DNA of 64,000 nucleotides from an uncultured Vampirovibrio sp. (GCA_910578465.1 CAJTPW010000003.1:147155-211154); one strand, 5' to 3'; counted from the stretch's first letter, positions 43,262-51,465 are shown. Numbers and translations: made by a program. Notes: a model not told the origin generated them from the letters alone.

Positions 43262-43897
43262 ATGACATTAGGTGTTATTGGAGAAAAACTCGGAATGACA
43301 CAGGTATACGACGAACAAGGTTTGTGTATTCCTGTTACCGTAATTAAAGTTGACCCTCTAACCGTGACACAGGTTAAAACTGTTGAGACAGACGGTTATA
43401 ACGCTATTCAGGTTGGTGTCGTTCCTGCGAAGGAAAAACACTTAACAAAAGCTCAAATTGGTCACTTTAAGAAAAATAATCTTGAAAATTTCAGACACTT
43501 GCAAGAATTTAGAGTTGATAACCCTGCAGATTATCAGGTTGGTCAAAAAATAGATTTAAGTGTTTTAAATGAAATATCAAAAGTTGACGTATCAGGTAAA
43601 TCTGTTGGTAAAGGTTTCCAGGGTACCGTTAAAAGACACAATTTCTCAAGAGGTCCTATGGGCCACGGTTCAAAAAACCACAGAGAACCGGGTTCAATAG
43701 GTGCAGGTACAACACCGGGCCGCGTTCTTAAAGGCAAAAGAATGGCAGGAAATATGGGTAATGAAAAAGTTACCGTTTCTAAATTAAGTGTTGTAAAAAT
43801 TGTAAGCGACAAAAATTTGTTATTAGTTAAGGGCTCAGTTCCGGGTCCTGAAGGTAAATTAGTTACAATTAAACCTTCAAGAACAAAATGGAATTAG
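43262..43897 (+). CDS. rplC: Ribosomal protein L3
   Basis: One of the first proteins of 50S assembly, reaching the peptidyl transferase centre. The 211 residues start MTLGVIGEKLGMTQVYDEQG and include GFQGTVKRHNFSRGPMGHGSKNHREPGSIGAGTTPGRVLKGKRMAGNMG. AGAAAGG precedes the ATG at 43262. It is followed after 11 bases by rplD. Confidence 0.98.
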   Translation: MTLGVIGEKLGMTQVYDEQGLCIPVTVIKVDPLTVTQVKTVETDGYNAIQVGVVPAKEKHLTKAQIGHFKKNNLENFRHLQEFRVDNPADYQVGQKIDLSVLNEISKVDVSGKSVGKGFQGTVKRHNFSRGPMGHGSKNHREPGSIGAGTTPGRVLKGKRMAGNMGNEKVTVSKLSVVKIVSDKNLLLVKGSVPGPEGKLVTIKPSRTKWN

Positions 43898-43908
43898 AGG
43901 TACAAGAA

Positions 43909-44544
43909 ATGACACAAACAGTTAAATTATTAAATACAAAAGGAAGCGAGCTTGGCGAATTGAAACTGGATGAAAACGTGTTTGGCGTTGAACCCAATAT
44001 CCACGTTATGCACCTTGCTCTTAAAAGACAGTTAAACAATGCAAGACAAGGCTCTCATAATACAAAAACAAGAGCTGAAGTTTCAGGCGGCGGAAGAAAA
44101 CCGTGGAAACAAAAAGGAACAGGCAGAGCAAGAGCCGGTTCAATCAGAAGCCCCTTATTTGCAGGCGGCGGTGTTTCATTCGGTCCAAAACCGAGAAGCT
44201 ATGAAACAAATCTTCCTCAAAAGGCAAGAAAACTTGCATTAAGAAGTGCTCTTTCAGCTAAATTGGAAGCAATGACCGTTGTTAAAGATTTCTCCGAACT
44301 TAATGAAGTTAAGACAAAAGCATTTGCAAAAATCTTATCCGATCTTAAAGTTTCAGGAAAAATTCTGGTTATTGCAGATTTAAAAGCTGAAGAAAATAAA
44401 AATCTTGAAAAGTCTGCAAGGAATATAGCTTCAGTGAAGCTTTTATATCCTTCAAACTTAAACGTTAAAGATTTAATTGAAGCAGATTCAATTGTTACAA
44501 CTGAAAATGCTGTCAATGAAATAACTGAAAGGTTGGCAAAATAA
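43909..44544 (+). CDS. rplD: Ribosomal protein L4
   Basis: Large-subunit exit-tunnel protein and, in E. coli, repressor of the S10 operon. The ATG at 43909 is preferred (MTQTVKLLNTKGSELGEL, AGAGGTA before it); an earlier in-frame ATG at 43888 would overlap rplC. The 211 residues include QGSHNTKTRAEVSGGGRKPWKQKGTGRARAGSIRSP and GGGVSFGPKPRSY. Its stop overlaps the rplW start by one base. Confidence 0.97.
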   Translation: MTQTVKLLNTKGSELGELKLDENVFGVEPNIHVMHLALKRQLNNARQGSHNTKTRAEVSGGGRKPWKQKGTGRARAGSIRSPLFAGGGVSFGPKPRSYETNLPQKARKLALRSALSAKLEAMTVVKDFSELNEVKTKAFAKILSDLKVSGKILVIADLKAEENKNLEKSARNIASVKLLYPSNLNVKDLIEADSIVTTENAVNEITERLAK

Positions 44545-44852
44545 TGGCTAAGACAAAAACCAACAAAGAAAGACTCTACGATATTATTAAAAAACCTCTG
44601 ATAAGCGAAAAGTCTATGATGGCTGTTCAAATGGGCCAATATACTTTCGAAGTGAACAAAGATGCTTCAAAAGTTGAAATTGCTCAAGCAATCGAACTTG
44701 CTTATCCGAATCGCAAAGTTAAGAAAGTAAGAACCGTATATATGCCTTCTCATGAAAAGAGATTAGGTATGAAATTCGGCAGAACACAATCAGGAAAGAA
44801 AGCCATCGTTACAATCGAAGGCGATCCTATTGAAGAATTAACAGGAGTATAA
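44544..44852 (+). CDS. rplW: Ribosomal protein L23
   Basis: Tunnel-exit protein that docks SRP and trigger factor. 102 residues: IIKKPLISEKSMMAVQMGQYTFEVNKDASKVEI, AIELAYPNRKVKKVRTV. The overlap TAATG with rplD couples their translation. Confidence 0.97.
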   Translation: MAKTKTNKERLYDIIKKPLISEKSMMAVQMGQYTFEVNKDASKVEIAQAIELAYPNRKVKKVRTVYMPSHEKRLGMKFGRTQSGKKAIVTIEGDPIEELTGV

Positions 44853-44854
44853 CA

Positions 44855-45682
44855 ATGGCAACCCGTAAAATTAATCCGACGTCTCCGGGACAAAGAGGCA
44901 TGACAAGACCTGATTTTTCTGAAATCACAACAGATACACCGGAAAAATCATTATTAAGACCGCTCACAAAATCAGGCGGAAGAAATAATACAGGAAGAAT
45001 AACAACAAGACATATAGGCGGCGGCCACAAAAGACAATATCGCGTTATTGACTTCAAAAGAGATAAATTCGGTATCGTTGGTTTTGTTAAAACCGTTGAA
45101 TATGATCCGAACAGAAACGTTAGAATTTCACTCGTTGTATACGCAGACGGTGAAAAAAGATACATTTTAACTCCGGAAGGTTTGAATGTTGGCGATGTTG
45201 TAGTTTCAGGTGCTGAAGCAGATATTAAAACAGGCAACGCTCTTCCTCTGGAAAACATTCCTTTGGGTACTATGATTCACAACATTGAAATGGAGCCCAA
45301 AAGAGGCGGTAAAATGGTAAGAGCTGCAGGTCAGGGCGCTCAGCTTATGGCAAAAGACGGCGATTATGTTACCGTTAAGCTTCCGTCATCAGAAATGAGA
45401 ATGGTAAGAAAAGAATGCATGGCAACTATCGGTGTTCTTGGTAATTCCGAATTTAAAAACTTATCAACAGGTAAGGCAGGAAGAACAAGATACTTAGGAA
45501 TTAAGCCGACCGTTCGCGGTGTTACAATGAACCCTGTTGATCACCCTCACGGTGGTGGTGAAGGTAAAACCGGCCCCGGCGGACATCCTAAAACTCCATG
45601 GGGAAGACCTGCTCTTGGTCAGAAGACCAGAAATGCCAAGAAGGCTTCCGGTAAACTGATAGTAAGAAGAAGAAAAAAATAA
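44855..45682 (+). CDS. rplB: Ribosomal protein L2
   Basis: Large-subunit core protein near the peptidyl transferase centre. 275 residues with GGRNNTGRITTRHIGGGHKRQYR, the VRGVTMNPVDHPHGGGEGKT signature holding the conserved histidine, and GKTGPGGHPKTPWG. It begins two bases after rplW. Confidence 0.98.
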   Translation: MATRKINPTSPGQRGMTRPDFSEITTDTPEKSLLRPLTKSGGRNNTGRITTRHIGGGHKRQYRVIDFKRDKFGIVGFVKTVEYDPNRNVRISLVVYADGEKRYILTPEGLNVGDVVVSGAEADIKTGNALPLENIPLGTMIHNIEMEPKRGGKMVRAAGQGAQLMAKDGDYVTVKLPSSEMRMVRKECMATIGVLGNSEFKNLSTGKAGRTRYLGIKPTVRGVTMNPVDHPHGGGEGKTGPGGHPKTPWGRPALGQKTRNAKKASGKLIVRRRKK

Positions 45683-45699
45683 TAGGAGAATATAATTAG

Positions 45700-45981
45700 A
45701 TGGCTCGTTCACTAAAAAAGGGTCCATACGTTCAAGACTCTTTGAATAAAAAAATCGAAAAACTAAACGAAAACAACGAAAAGAAAGTTATTAAAACATG
45801 GTCCAGGGCGTCTATGATTATACCTGATATGTTGGGACACACAATTGCTGTGCACAACGGTAAGTCTCATGTTCCCGTTTATGTAACGGAACAAATGGTA
45901 GGACATAAACTCGGCGAATTTGCAAATACTCGTTCATTCAGAGGGCACGCCGGACAAGATAAGACAGCTAAGAGAAAATAA
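45700..45981 (+). CDS. rpsS: Ribosomal protein S19
   Basis: Head protein of 30S. 93 residues: MARSLKKGPYVQDSL, TWSRASMIIPDMLGHTIAVHNGKSHVPVYVTEQMVGHKLGEFANTRSFRGH. AGGAGA precedes the ATG. The C-terminus ends DKTAKRK. Confidence 0.98.
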   Translation: MARSLKKGPYVQDSLNKKIEKLNENNEKKVIKTWSRASMIIPDMLGHTIAVHNGKSHVPVYVTEQMVGHKLGEFANTRSFRGHAGQDKTAKRK

Positions 45982-46007
45982 CTTTAAAATAAAAGGAAAT
46001 AAGGACA

Positions 46008-46343
46008 ATGCAACAAGCAACAGCTAAACAAACAGATATAAAGATGCCTGCAAGAAAGCTTAGAAGGGTAATTAACGAAGTTCGCGGTAAAATGGCGAAT
46101 GAAGCATTAAGAATCCTTAAGTTTATGCCTTACTTTGCTGCAAGAGTTGTTGAAAAGAATTTAACAGCAGCAATTGCTAACGCATCTGAAAAATTCTCAG
46201 GGGATGCTAATGCTCTAAAAGTTTCTGAAATTTATGCAGATGAAAGCGTAACATACAAAAGAGCACGTCCCAGAGCGCAAGGCAGAATGTACAAAAGATT
46301 CAAAAGAAGTTCACACTTAACAGTAAAATTAACGAAAAACTAG
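46008..46343 (+). CDS. rplV: Ribosomal protein L22
   Basis: Lines the exit tunnel. 111 residues with KMPARKLRRVINEVRGK, AARVVEKNLTAAIANA and RARPRAQGRMYKRFKRSSHLTV. The usual order S19-L22-S3 is kept. Confidence 0.97.
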   Translation: MQQATAKQTDIKMPARKLRRVINEVRGKMANEALRILKFMPYFAARVVEKNLTAAIANASEKFSGDANALKVSEIYADESVTYKRARPRAQGRMYKRFKRSSHLTVKLTKN

Positions 46344-46354
46344 GAGATATAACT

Positions 46355-47104
46355 TTGGGACAGAAGACACATCCAACCGGATTTAGAATAGGAATAATCG
46401 AACCTTGGGTTAGTACTTGGTTTGCTAAAAGAAAACAATATGCTTTGAATATAGCAGAAGATGCTAAAATTAGAAGATTTGTTAAAAAGAAACTCTACAC
46501 CGCAGGTGTAAGCCGCATTATTGTTGCAAGAAAAGCACAAAATGTTAATATCACGGTAGTTACCGCAAAGCCCGGTATTGTTGTAGGTAGAGGCGGTCAA
46601 GGTATTGACGAATTAAGAGTTGCGGTTCAAAACTTAATCAACAACAAAAATGTTTCAATTGATGTTGTTGAAGTTGCAAGAATTGATGTGGATGCTCAAT
46701 TGGTTGCCGAAAATATCGCTCTTCAATTGGAAAAACGTATCGCATTCAGAAGAGCTATGAAACAGGCAATGCAAAGAACAATGAGAGCAGGCGTTCAGGG
46801 TATCAAGGTTATGGTATCCGGACGTTTGGGCGGTGCTGAAATTGCACGTTCGGAATGGGCAAAAGAAGGAAGAATTCCTCTTCAAACTTTAAGAGCAGAT
46901 GTTCAATACGGTTTTGCCGAAGCTGATACCGTTATGGGTAAAATCGGTGTTAAGGTTTGGGTATTCAAAGGCGATCTTATGCCCGGTGAAAAAGCCGATC
47001 AAAATATTAAGACCAAAAAACCTCAGAGCCAGGGAAAAGAAGGGGCTCCCCGTCTTAATAACAGAAGAAAACGTAGTGAAGACAATGCTTCAGCTGAAGC
47101 ATAA
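46355..47104 (+). CDS. rpsC: Ribosomal protein S3
   Basis: 30S protein at the mRNA entry with a KH domain. It starts at a TTG (46355) after TAGGAGAT, giving the family-typical MGQKTHPTGFRIGI; no ATG fits. In 249 residues: GIVVGRGGQGIDELR (KH GxxG loop), VSGRLGGAEIARSEWAKEGRIPLQTLRADVQYG. The C-terminal 30 residues are charged and variable. Confidence 0.96.
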   Translation: MGQKTHPTGFRIGIIEPWVSTWFAKRKQYALNIAEDAKIRRFVKKKLYTAGVSRIIVARKAQNVNITVVTAKPGIVVGRGGQGIDELRVAVQNLINNKNVSIDVVEVARIDVDAQLVAENIALQLEKRIAFRRAMKQAMQRTMRAGVQGIKVMVSGRLGGAEIARSEWAKEGRIPLQTLRADVQYGFAEADTVMGKIGVKVWVFKGDLMPGEKADQNIKTKKPQSQGKEGAPRLNNRRKRSEDNASAEA

Positions 47105-47128
47105 CGATAAAATAGGAGCAAATCAAAA

Positions 47129-47533
47129 ATGTTAATGCCTAAAAAAACCAAATTCAGAAAGAAAATGAAGGGCAATATGAAAGGAACTGAAACAAGAGGT
47201 ACAAACCTTGAGTTTGGTTCTTACGGGATAGTAAGTGTGGATCCTGCTTGGATTACATCACGCCAAATAGAGGCTGCTCGTCGCTGCATGACAAGAAAAA
47301 TCAAACGTGGCGGTAATGTTTGGATTAAGATTTTCCCGGATAAACCTATTACTGCAAAGCCTGCCGAAACTCGTATGGGTAAAGGTAAAGGTAACCCTGA
47401 ATATTGGGTAGCGGTTGTAAAGCCCGGCAGATTGCTTTTTGAAATCGAATATTCAGTAAGAGAAGATGCAATTGAAGCGCTTAAGCTGGCAGCTCAAAAG
47501 CTTCCTGTTAAGACAAGAATTGTAGAAAAATAG
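47129..47533 (+). CDS. rplP: Ribosomal protein L16
   Basis: Organises the tRNA sites of 50S. 134 residues beginning MLMPKKTKFRKKMKGNMKG, with RCMTRKIKRGGNVWIKIFPDKPITAKPAETRMGKGKG and VAVVKPGRLLFEIE. The ATG at 47129 fits the MLxPKRTK pattern. Confidence 0.97.
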   Translation: MLMPKKTKFRKKMKGNMKGTETRGTNLEFGSYGIVSVDPAWITSRQIEAARRCMTRKIKRGGNVWIKIFPDKPITAKPAETRMGKGKGNPEYWVAVVKPGRLLFEIEYSVREDAIEALKLAAQKLPVKTRIVEK

Positions 47534-47543
47534 GTGAAGTAAG

Positions 47544-47741
47544 ATGAAACTCAATGAAATTAAAGAAAAAACCGTTGAAGAATTAAAGGAAATGATTTTA
47601 AACGCTAAGAAAGAATTATTTTCTTTAAGAATGAAACATAACAAAATGACTCCATTGGAAAATCCTGCTCAGCTTAAAAAGGCAAGAAGAGAAATTGCCC
47701 AATTGAAGACCATTTTGAGACAAAAAGAACTAAACGTATAA
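47544..47741 (+). CDS. rpmC: Ribosomal protein L29
   Basis: Tunnel-exit neighbour of L23. 65 residues, helical: KLNEIKEKTVEELKEM, KKELFSLRMKHNKMTPLENPAQLKKARREIAQLKT. Ten bases after rplP. Confidence 0.95.
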   Translation: MKLNEIKEKTVEELKEMILNAKKELFSLRMKHNKMTPLENPAQLKKARREIAQLKTILRQKELNV

Positions 47742-47758
47742 GATAAGGAAGCAATAAA

Positions 47759-48004
47759 ATGCCAAAAAAAGTCAAAGTCGGAACAGTAGTAAGCGACAAA
47801 ATGGATAAAACGGTTGTAGTATCCGTTGCTGAACACAAGGCTCACAAAAAATACAAAAAGACAATGACCTTCTCAAAAAAATATAAAGTAAGCGATGTAA
47901 ACGGCACATCTAAAATGGGTGATACTGTTTCTATCGTTGAAAACAGACCGATTTCAGGCTCTGTAAGGTGGGTATTGGACAAGGTTGTTGAAGCTGCAAA
48001 ATAG
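47759..48004 (+). CDS. rpsQ: Ribosomal protein S17
   Basis: Primary 16S-binding OB-fold protein. 81 residues: KVGTVVSDKMDKTVVVSVAEHKAHKKYKK, the KYKVSDVN loop, GDTVSIVENRPISGSVRWVL. AAGGAAG precedes the ATG. Confidence 0.96.
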   Translation: MPKKVKVGTVVSDKMDKTVVVSVAEHKAHKKYKKTMTFSKKYKVSDVNGTSKMGDTVSIVENRPISGSVRWVLDKVVEAAK

Positions 48005-48043
48005 TTAAAGCTTTAGCTTAAGTGAATAAAAAGGTAAAAAGAA

Positions 48044-48433
48044 ATGATACAACAAGAAACCAGATTAAAAGTAGCAGATAATACAGGTGCTAAAGAACTT
48101 CTTTGCATCAGGGTTATGGGAAGCTCAAATAAAAAATATGCAAGCGTTGGCGATGTTATTATTGCTGCCGTTAAGAGTGCAAACCCTTCTCCAAGTTTTG
48201 GGTCTAACTCAAACTCTGTTAAAAAATCAGAAGTTGTAACCGCTGTTATTGTTAGAACTAAGGCTGATATCAAAAGAAATGACGGATCAGTTATCAGATT
48301 TGACGATAATGCGGCAGTTATCATAAACAAAGACGGTAACCCGAAAGGTACCCGTGTATTTGGCCCTGTTGCAAGAGAATTAAGAGATAAAAACTATATG
48401 AAAATAGTTTCTCTTGCGCCTGAAGTTATTTAA
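48044..48433 (+). CDS. rplN: Ribosomal protein L14
   Basis: Subunit-interface protein. 129 residues: MIQQETRLKVADNTGAKELLCIRVMG, VVTAVIVRTKADIKRNDGSVIRFDDNAAVIINKDGNPKGTRVFGPVARELR. It carries a small insertion after GDVIIAAVKSANPS, slightly longer than the usual 122 residues. Confidence 0.97.
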   Translation: MIQQETRLKVADNTGAKELLCIRVMGSSNKKYASVGDVIIAAVKSANPSPSFGSNSNSVKKSEVVTAVIVRTKADIKRNDGSVIRFDDNAAVIINKDGNPKGTRVFGPVARELRDKNYMKIVSLAPEVI

Positions 48434-48454
48434 TATAAAAGGAAACAAGTAAAA

Positions 48455-48793
48455 ATGTCAAAGACAGAAGAAAAGAAACTGCATACAAAAGTAGGGGATA
48501 GAGTAATCGTTACCTCCGGACGTGATAAAGGCAAAACAGGCAACGTTAAAGAAGTTAACGCAAAAAAAGGCGAAGTTCTCGTTGAAGGTGTTAACATTGT
48601 AACAAAAGCACAAAAAGCAAACCCTATGGCCGGAATTCAGGGTGGTCTTGTTAAAAAAGAAGCCTATATGGATTCAAGCAAGGTTATGGTTTTCTGCCCG
48701 TCTTGCGAAAAAGCAACAAGAATTAAACATGACGTAAAAGACGGCAAAAAAATCCGTGTTTGTAAAAAATGCGGCGAATCATTGGATGTATAA
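48455..48793 (+). CDS. rplX: Ribosomal protein L24
   Basis: Initiates 50S assembly. 112 residues: KLHTKVGDRVIVTSGRDKGKTGNVKEV (KOW motif), NIVTKAQKANPMAGIQGGLVKKEAYMDSSKVMVFCPSCEKATR, and a C-terminal CPSC...CKKCG zinc-binding pair. An 83-base gap with a hairpin follows before rplE. Confidence 0.96.
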   Translation: MSKTEEKKLHTKVGDRVIVTSGRDKGKTGNVKEVNAKKGEVLVEGVNIVTKAQKANPMAGIQGGLVKKEAYMDSSKVMVFCPSCEKATRIKHDVKDGKKIRVCKKCGESLDV

Positions 48794-48809
48794 TTAAAAG
48801 AGCAAAGCA

Positions 48810-48857
48810 TTGAAATTTGACAGGCCTTGTTGCTTAAAACGGCAGGCAAAATTTCAA
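48810..48857 (+). promoter_or_regulatory. Hairpin in the rplE leader, possible S8-type regulatory site
   Basis: TTGAAATTTG (48810-48819) pairs with CAAAATTTCAA (48847-48857) with one bulged base, and GCCT/AGGC continue inside. It lies between rplX and rplE. In E. coli, ribosomal protein S8 represses the spc operon by binding a helix at this very junction; whether this hairpin mimics the S8 site of 16S is not shown. Confidence 0.45.
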
Positions 48858-48876
48858 AGGCTAGGAAGGAAAAGAA

Positions 48877-49434
48877 ATGTCAGCTCAAAAAACAGGCGAT
48901 CTTAAAGAAAAATATACAAAAGAGATCAGAAATCAATTAAAAGAAGAATTCAAGCTATCAAATGAAATGCAAATTCCAAGACTTCATAAGATAGTAATTA
49001 ATATGGGCGTGGGCGAAGCTTCCCACAACTCAAAACTTGCAGAAACAATTGTTGCACAGTTAACAAAAATTGCAGGTCAAAAAGCCCTTGTTACAAAGGC
49101 TAAAAAATCAATCGCTTCTTATAAGTTAAGAGAAGGTATGCCCGTTGGTTCAATGGTAACTCTTCGCGGCGACAGAATGTATGATTTTTTCCAGAAACTT
49201 GTTTGCGTAGTTCTTCCCCGTATTCGTGACTTTAGAGGTGTTTCCGCTAAAAGTTTTGATGGCAGAGGAAACTATACATTCGGTTTAAAAGAACAAACTT
49301 TGTTCCCTGAAATTCACTATGAAGAAGTGGATATTGTTAAGGGTATGAACATTTCAATTATTACCACGGCGCCGACCGATGAAATGGCAAAGAGCTTACT
49401 CGCACATTTGGGTATGCCTTTTAAAAAGCATTAA
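48877..49434 (+). CDS. rplE: Ribosomal protein L5
   Basis: Central protuberance protein that binds 5S rRNA. 185 residues: IPRLHKIVINMGVGEASHNSKL, GQKALVTKAKKSIASYKLREGMPVGSMVTLRGDRMYDFFQKLVCVVLPRIRDFRG, GNYTFGLKEQTLFPEI. AGGAAGG precedes the ATG. Confidence 0.98.
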   Translation: MSAQKTGDLKEKYTKEIRNQLKEEFKLSNEMQIPRLHKIVINMGVGEASHNSKLAETIVAQLTKIAGQKALVTKAKKSIASYKLREGMPVGSMVTLRGDRMYDFFQKLVCVVLPRIRDFRGVSAKSFDGRGNYTFGLKEQTLFPEIHYEEVDIVKGMNISIITTAPTDEMAKSLLAHLGMPFKKH

Positions 49435-49455
49435 TTCAAAGGAGAATAAAGAATA

Positions 49456-49662
49456 ATGGCTAAAAAAGCAATGATAAACAAAGAAGAAAGACGCGAAATG
49501 CTTGCTGCAAAAGGAAAATATCCGACAGTAAGACTTCATAACAGATGTTCAATCTGTGGCCGTCCGCACGGATATCATAGAGATTTCGGTCTTTGCAGAA
49601 TTCACTTAAGAGAATTCGCACACAGAGGTTTATTGCCGGGCGTTACAAAAGCTTCCTGGTAA
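49456..49662 (+). CDS. rpsN: Ribosomal protein S14, zinc type with CxxC/CxxH
   Basis: 30S head protein of 68 residues of the zinc-binding class: NRCSICGRPHGYHRDFGLCRIHLREFAHRGLLPGVTKASW. Three of the four expected ligands are Cys (31, 34, 47); the fourth, at position 50, is His instead of the usual Cys. His can hold zinc, so the site may still work. The short N-terminal extension before RLHNRC is typical. In photosynthetic cyanobacteria S14 is normally not found at this position. Confidence 0.95.
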   Translation: MAKKAMINKEERREMLAAKGKYPTVRLHNRCSICGRPHGYHRDFGLCRIHLREFAHRGLLPGVTKASW

Positions 49663-49686
49663 GAGACTTTCGATAAAAATATATCT

Positions 49687-49717
49687 AAAGGCACATCTTT
49701 ATATAGGGTGTGCCTTT
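49687..49717 (+). terminator. Hairpin after rpsN
   Basis: AAAGGCACA (49687-49695) and TGTGCCTTT (49709-49717) form a 9-bp stem. The following bases are GTGTTC, with few T's, so termination may be partial. Confidence 0.6.
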
Positions 49718-49758
49718 GTGTTCAAAAAATGCATTGTGTAATATTTTTTTACAAAAAT

Positions 49759-49787
49759 TTGCATTAAAATCATGTTTTATATATTAT
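49759..49787 (+). promoter_or_regulatory. Internal promoter before rpsH
   Basis: TTGCAT (49759-49764), 17 bases, TATTAT (49782-49787). With the hairpin after rpsN it splits the ribosomal cluster into two transcripts. Confidence 0.5.
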
Positions 49788-49792
49788 TAATT

Positions 49793-49871
49793 CTGCACAA
49801 TGCCATAATGCATTTTTGTGCAGGTGAATTACTAAACTACAGGGCAGAAGCAAAATGTCCCTGCAAGTAGA
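49793..49871 (+). promoter_or_regulatory. Structured leader of rpsH
   Basis: CTGCACAA (49793-49800) pairs with TTGTGCAG (49816-49823), and a second stem CAGGG/CCCTG encloses the bases near 49840-49865, ahead of AGAAAGG and the ATG at 49886. A leader of this length before a ribosomal gene suggests protein-mediated feedback. Confidence 0.45.
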
Positions 49872-49885
49872 AAGGAAAATTAAAT

Positions 49886-50281
49886 ATGACAGTTACAGAT
49901 CCTATCGCAGACGCGCTCACAAGAATCAGAAACGCAAATACGGTTCGTCATTCAAATGTTGAGATGCCTGCTTCAAATTTAAAGGTTGAATTAATGAAGC
50001 TTTTTAAAGAAGAAGGTTTCATTGCAAACTACGAAGTAAAAGAAAAAGGTAACTTCAAAGTTATTGATGTTGAATTAAAATATGACGGCACAAAACCTGT
50101 TATTACAGGCTTAAAAAGAGTTTCAACACCGGGCCTCAGAACTTATTCAAAGGCAAAAAATCTGCCCAGAGTGTTTGACGGTCTTGGAATTGCTGTTGTT
50201 TCAACTAGCAAGGGCTTATTAACAGATAAACGCGCCAGAAAAGAAAATATTGGCGGCGAAGTTCTTTGTTACGTTTGGTAG
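49886..50281 (+). CDS. rpsH: Ribosomal protein S8
   Basis: 16S central-domain binder and the known spc-operon repressor in E. coli. 131 residues: DPIADALTRIRNANTVRHSNVEMPAS, LKRVSTPGLRTYSKAKNLPRVFDGLGIAVVSTSKGLLTDKRARKENIGGEVLCYVW. It has its own promoter and a folded leader. Confidence 0.97.
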   Translation: MTVTDPIADALTRIRNANTVRHSNVEMPASNLKVELMKLFKEEGFIANYEVKEKGNFKVIDVELKYDGTKPVITGLKRVSTPGLRTYSKAKNLPRVFDGLGIAVVSTSKGLLTDKRARKENIGGEVLCYVW

Positions 50282-50400
50282 TTGCGAAACTTAAAATATT
50301 ATTATTGGGTTTATTTGGCAGCTTTACTTTTTTAGAGTTAAACTGCTGAAGCGTTCCCGTTTATGTATTAATAAACTAAAGATAAAGGAGAAAATTAAAA
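50282..50400 (+). promoter_or_regulatory. Folded gap between rpsH and rplF
   Basis: The 119-base gap contains GCAGCTTTACT and AGAGTTAAACTGC, which pair over about ten bases with two mismatches (near 50317-50348), and ends in a good AAAGGAG before rplF. Genes at this junction are normally nearly contiguous in other bacteria. Confidence 0.35.
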
Positions 50401-50940
50401 ATGTCCAGAATTGGTAAATTACCTGTTGAGATTCCTCAAGGGGTTGAGGTAAAAGTAGAAAATAACGTTGTAACGGCAAAAGGCCCTAAAGGTACGGAAT
50501 CTGTTACAATCAGACCTGAAATTGAAGTTAAAATTGACGGTAATCAAATCATCTTAACAAGAATTAATGATGACAGAAAGTCAAGATCGCTTCACGGTCT
50601 CTCAAGAACTCTGGTTCAAAACGTTGTTGCAGGTGTTAAAGACGGTTTTGAAAAGAAACTTGAAATCCAGGGTGTTGGTTACAGGGCTCAAATGCAAGGT
50701 ACTGCAATCAATTTGCAACTGGGATATTCTCACCCGATTGTTGTTGAGCCGCCGCAAGGTGTTACCATTGCAGTTGAAGCAAACACTAAAATCACTGTTT
50801 CAGGCTCAAATAAACAAGCTGTTGGTGACACTGCCGCTTTAATCAGATCTAAACGTGCTCCTGAAGTTTACAAAGGAAAAGGTGTAAGATATGAAGGCGA
50901 GTTTGTAAGACGTAAAGCAGGTAAAGCAGGTAAGAAGTAA
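50401..50940 (+). CDS. rplF: Ribosomal protein L6
   Basis: 50S protein near the factor-binding site. 179 residues: MSRIGKLPVEIPQGVEVKV, GLSRTLVQNVVAGVKDGFEKKLEIQGVGYRAQMQG, the KRAPEVYKGKGVRYEGE signature. AAGGAGAAAAT precedes the ATG. Confidence 0.98.
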   Translation: MSRIGKLPVEIPQGVEVKVENNVVTAKGPKGTESVTIRPEIEVKIDGNQIILTRINDDRKSRSLHGLSRTLVQNVVAGVKDGFEKKLEIQGVGYRAQMQGTAINLQLGYSHPIVVEPPQGVTIAVEANTKITVSGSNKQAVGDTAALIRSKRAPEVYKGKGVRYEGEFVRRKAGKAGKK

Positions 50941-50965
50941 TAAGTAGCAGATAAATTGCCCATAT

Positions 50966-50999
50966 GAACCGATAATACAGGGTTGTGTTATGCAGGTTC
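50966..50999 (+). promoter_or_regulatory. Hairpin before rplR
   Basis: GAACC (50966-50970) and GGTTC (50995-50999) close a stem with inner ATAA.ACA/TGT.TTAT pairs around GGGT. It lies in the 77-base gap before rplR. Confidence 0.4.
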
Positions 51000-51017
51000 G
51001 GGTGAAAGGAAAAGAAA

Positions 51018-51386
51018 ATGATTAAATTAGTTAACAGAAAAGCACAAACAAGAAAAAGACACATAAGAGTCAGAACTAAGATTTCAGGAACTCCTGAATG
51101 TCCGCGTTTAGCAGTATATAGAAGCATTAAACACATTTATGCTCAATTAATCGACGATGTAAATGGTGTGACTCTGGCTGCATCTTCATCCGATGCTAAA
51201 GACTTAAGAGATAAATTATCTCATGGCGGTAACATTGATGCTGCTAAAGTTGTTGGTGAAGATATTGCAAAGAAAGCTCTTGCAAAAAACATTAAAGAAT
51301 GTGTTTTTGACAGAGGCGGTTTCTTGTTCCACGGAAGAATTCAAGCGCTTGCAGACGCTGCAAGAGAAGCAGGTCTTGATTTCTAA
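51018..51386 (+). CDS. rplR: Ribosomal protein L18
   Basis: 5S rRNA binding protein. 122 residues: RKAQTRKRHIRVRTKISGTPECPRLAVYRSIKHIYAQLIDD, AKKALAKNIKECVFDRGGFLFHGRIQALADAAREAGLDF. It is the last ribosomal gene here: rpsE, rplO, secY and the rest of the usual cluster do not follow. Confidence 0.98.
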   Translation: MIKLVNRKAQTRKRHIRVRTKISGTPECPRLAVYRSIKHIYAQLIDDVNGVTLAASSSDAKDLRDKLSHGGNIDAAKVVGEDIAKKALAKNIKECVFDRGGFLFHGRIQALADAAREAGLDF

Positions 51387-51426
51387 TTTGTGTTTACGGG
51401 CGGATTTTCGCTTTAAATATTTTATA

Positions 51427-51465
51427 AAAGCACCTTTTTTATAAGAAAAGAGGTGCTTTTTTGTA
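51427..51465 (+). terminator. Terminator of the ribosomal cluster
   Basis: AAAAGCACCT (51427-51436) and AGGTGCTTTT (51452-51461) form a 10-bp stem followed by TTTG. It separates rplR from the PBP gene. Confidence 0.85.

Noticed and set aside
44827..45258. Minus-strand open frame opposite rplB and rplW
   Set aside because: It is a shadow of conserved ribosomal genes, with no ribosome site or recognisable protein.
48013..48330. Minus-strand open frame opposite rplN
   Set aside because: Hydrophobic composition is produced by the reverse of a conserved coding frame; no independent support.
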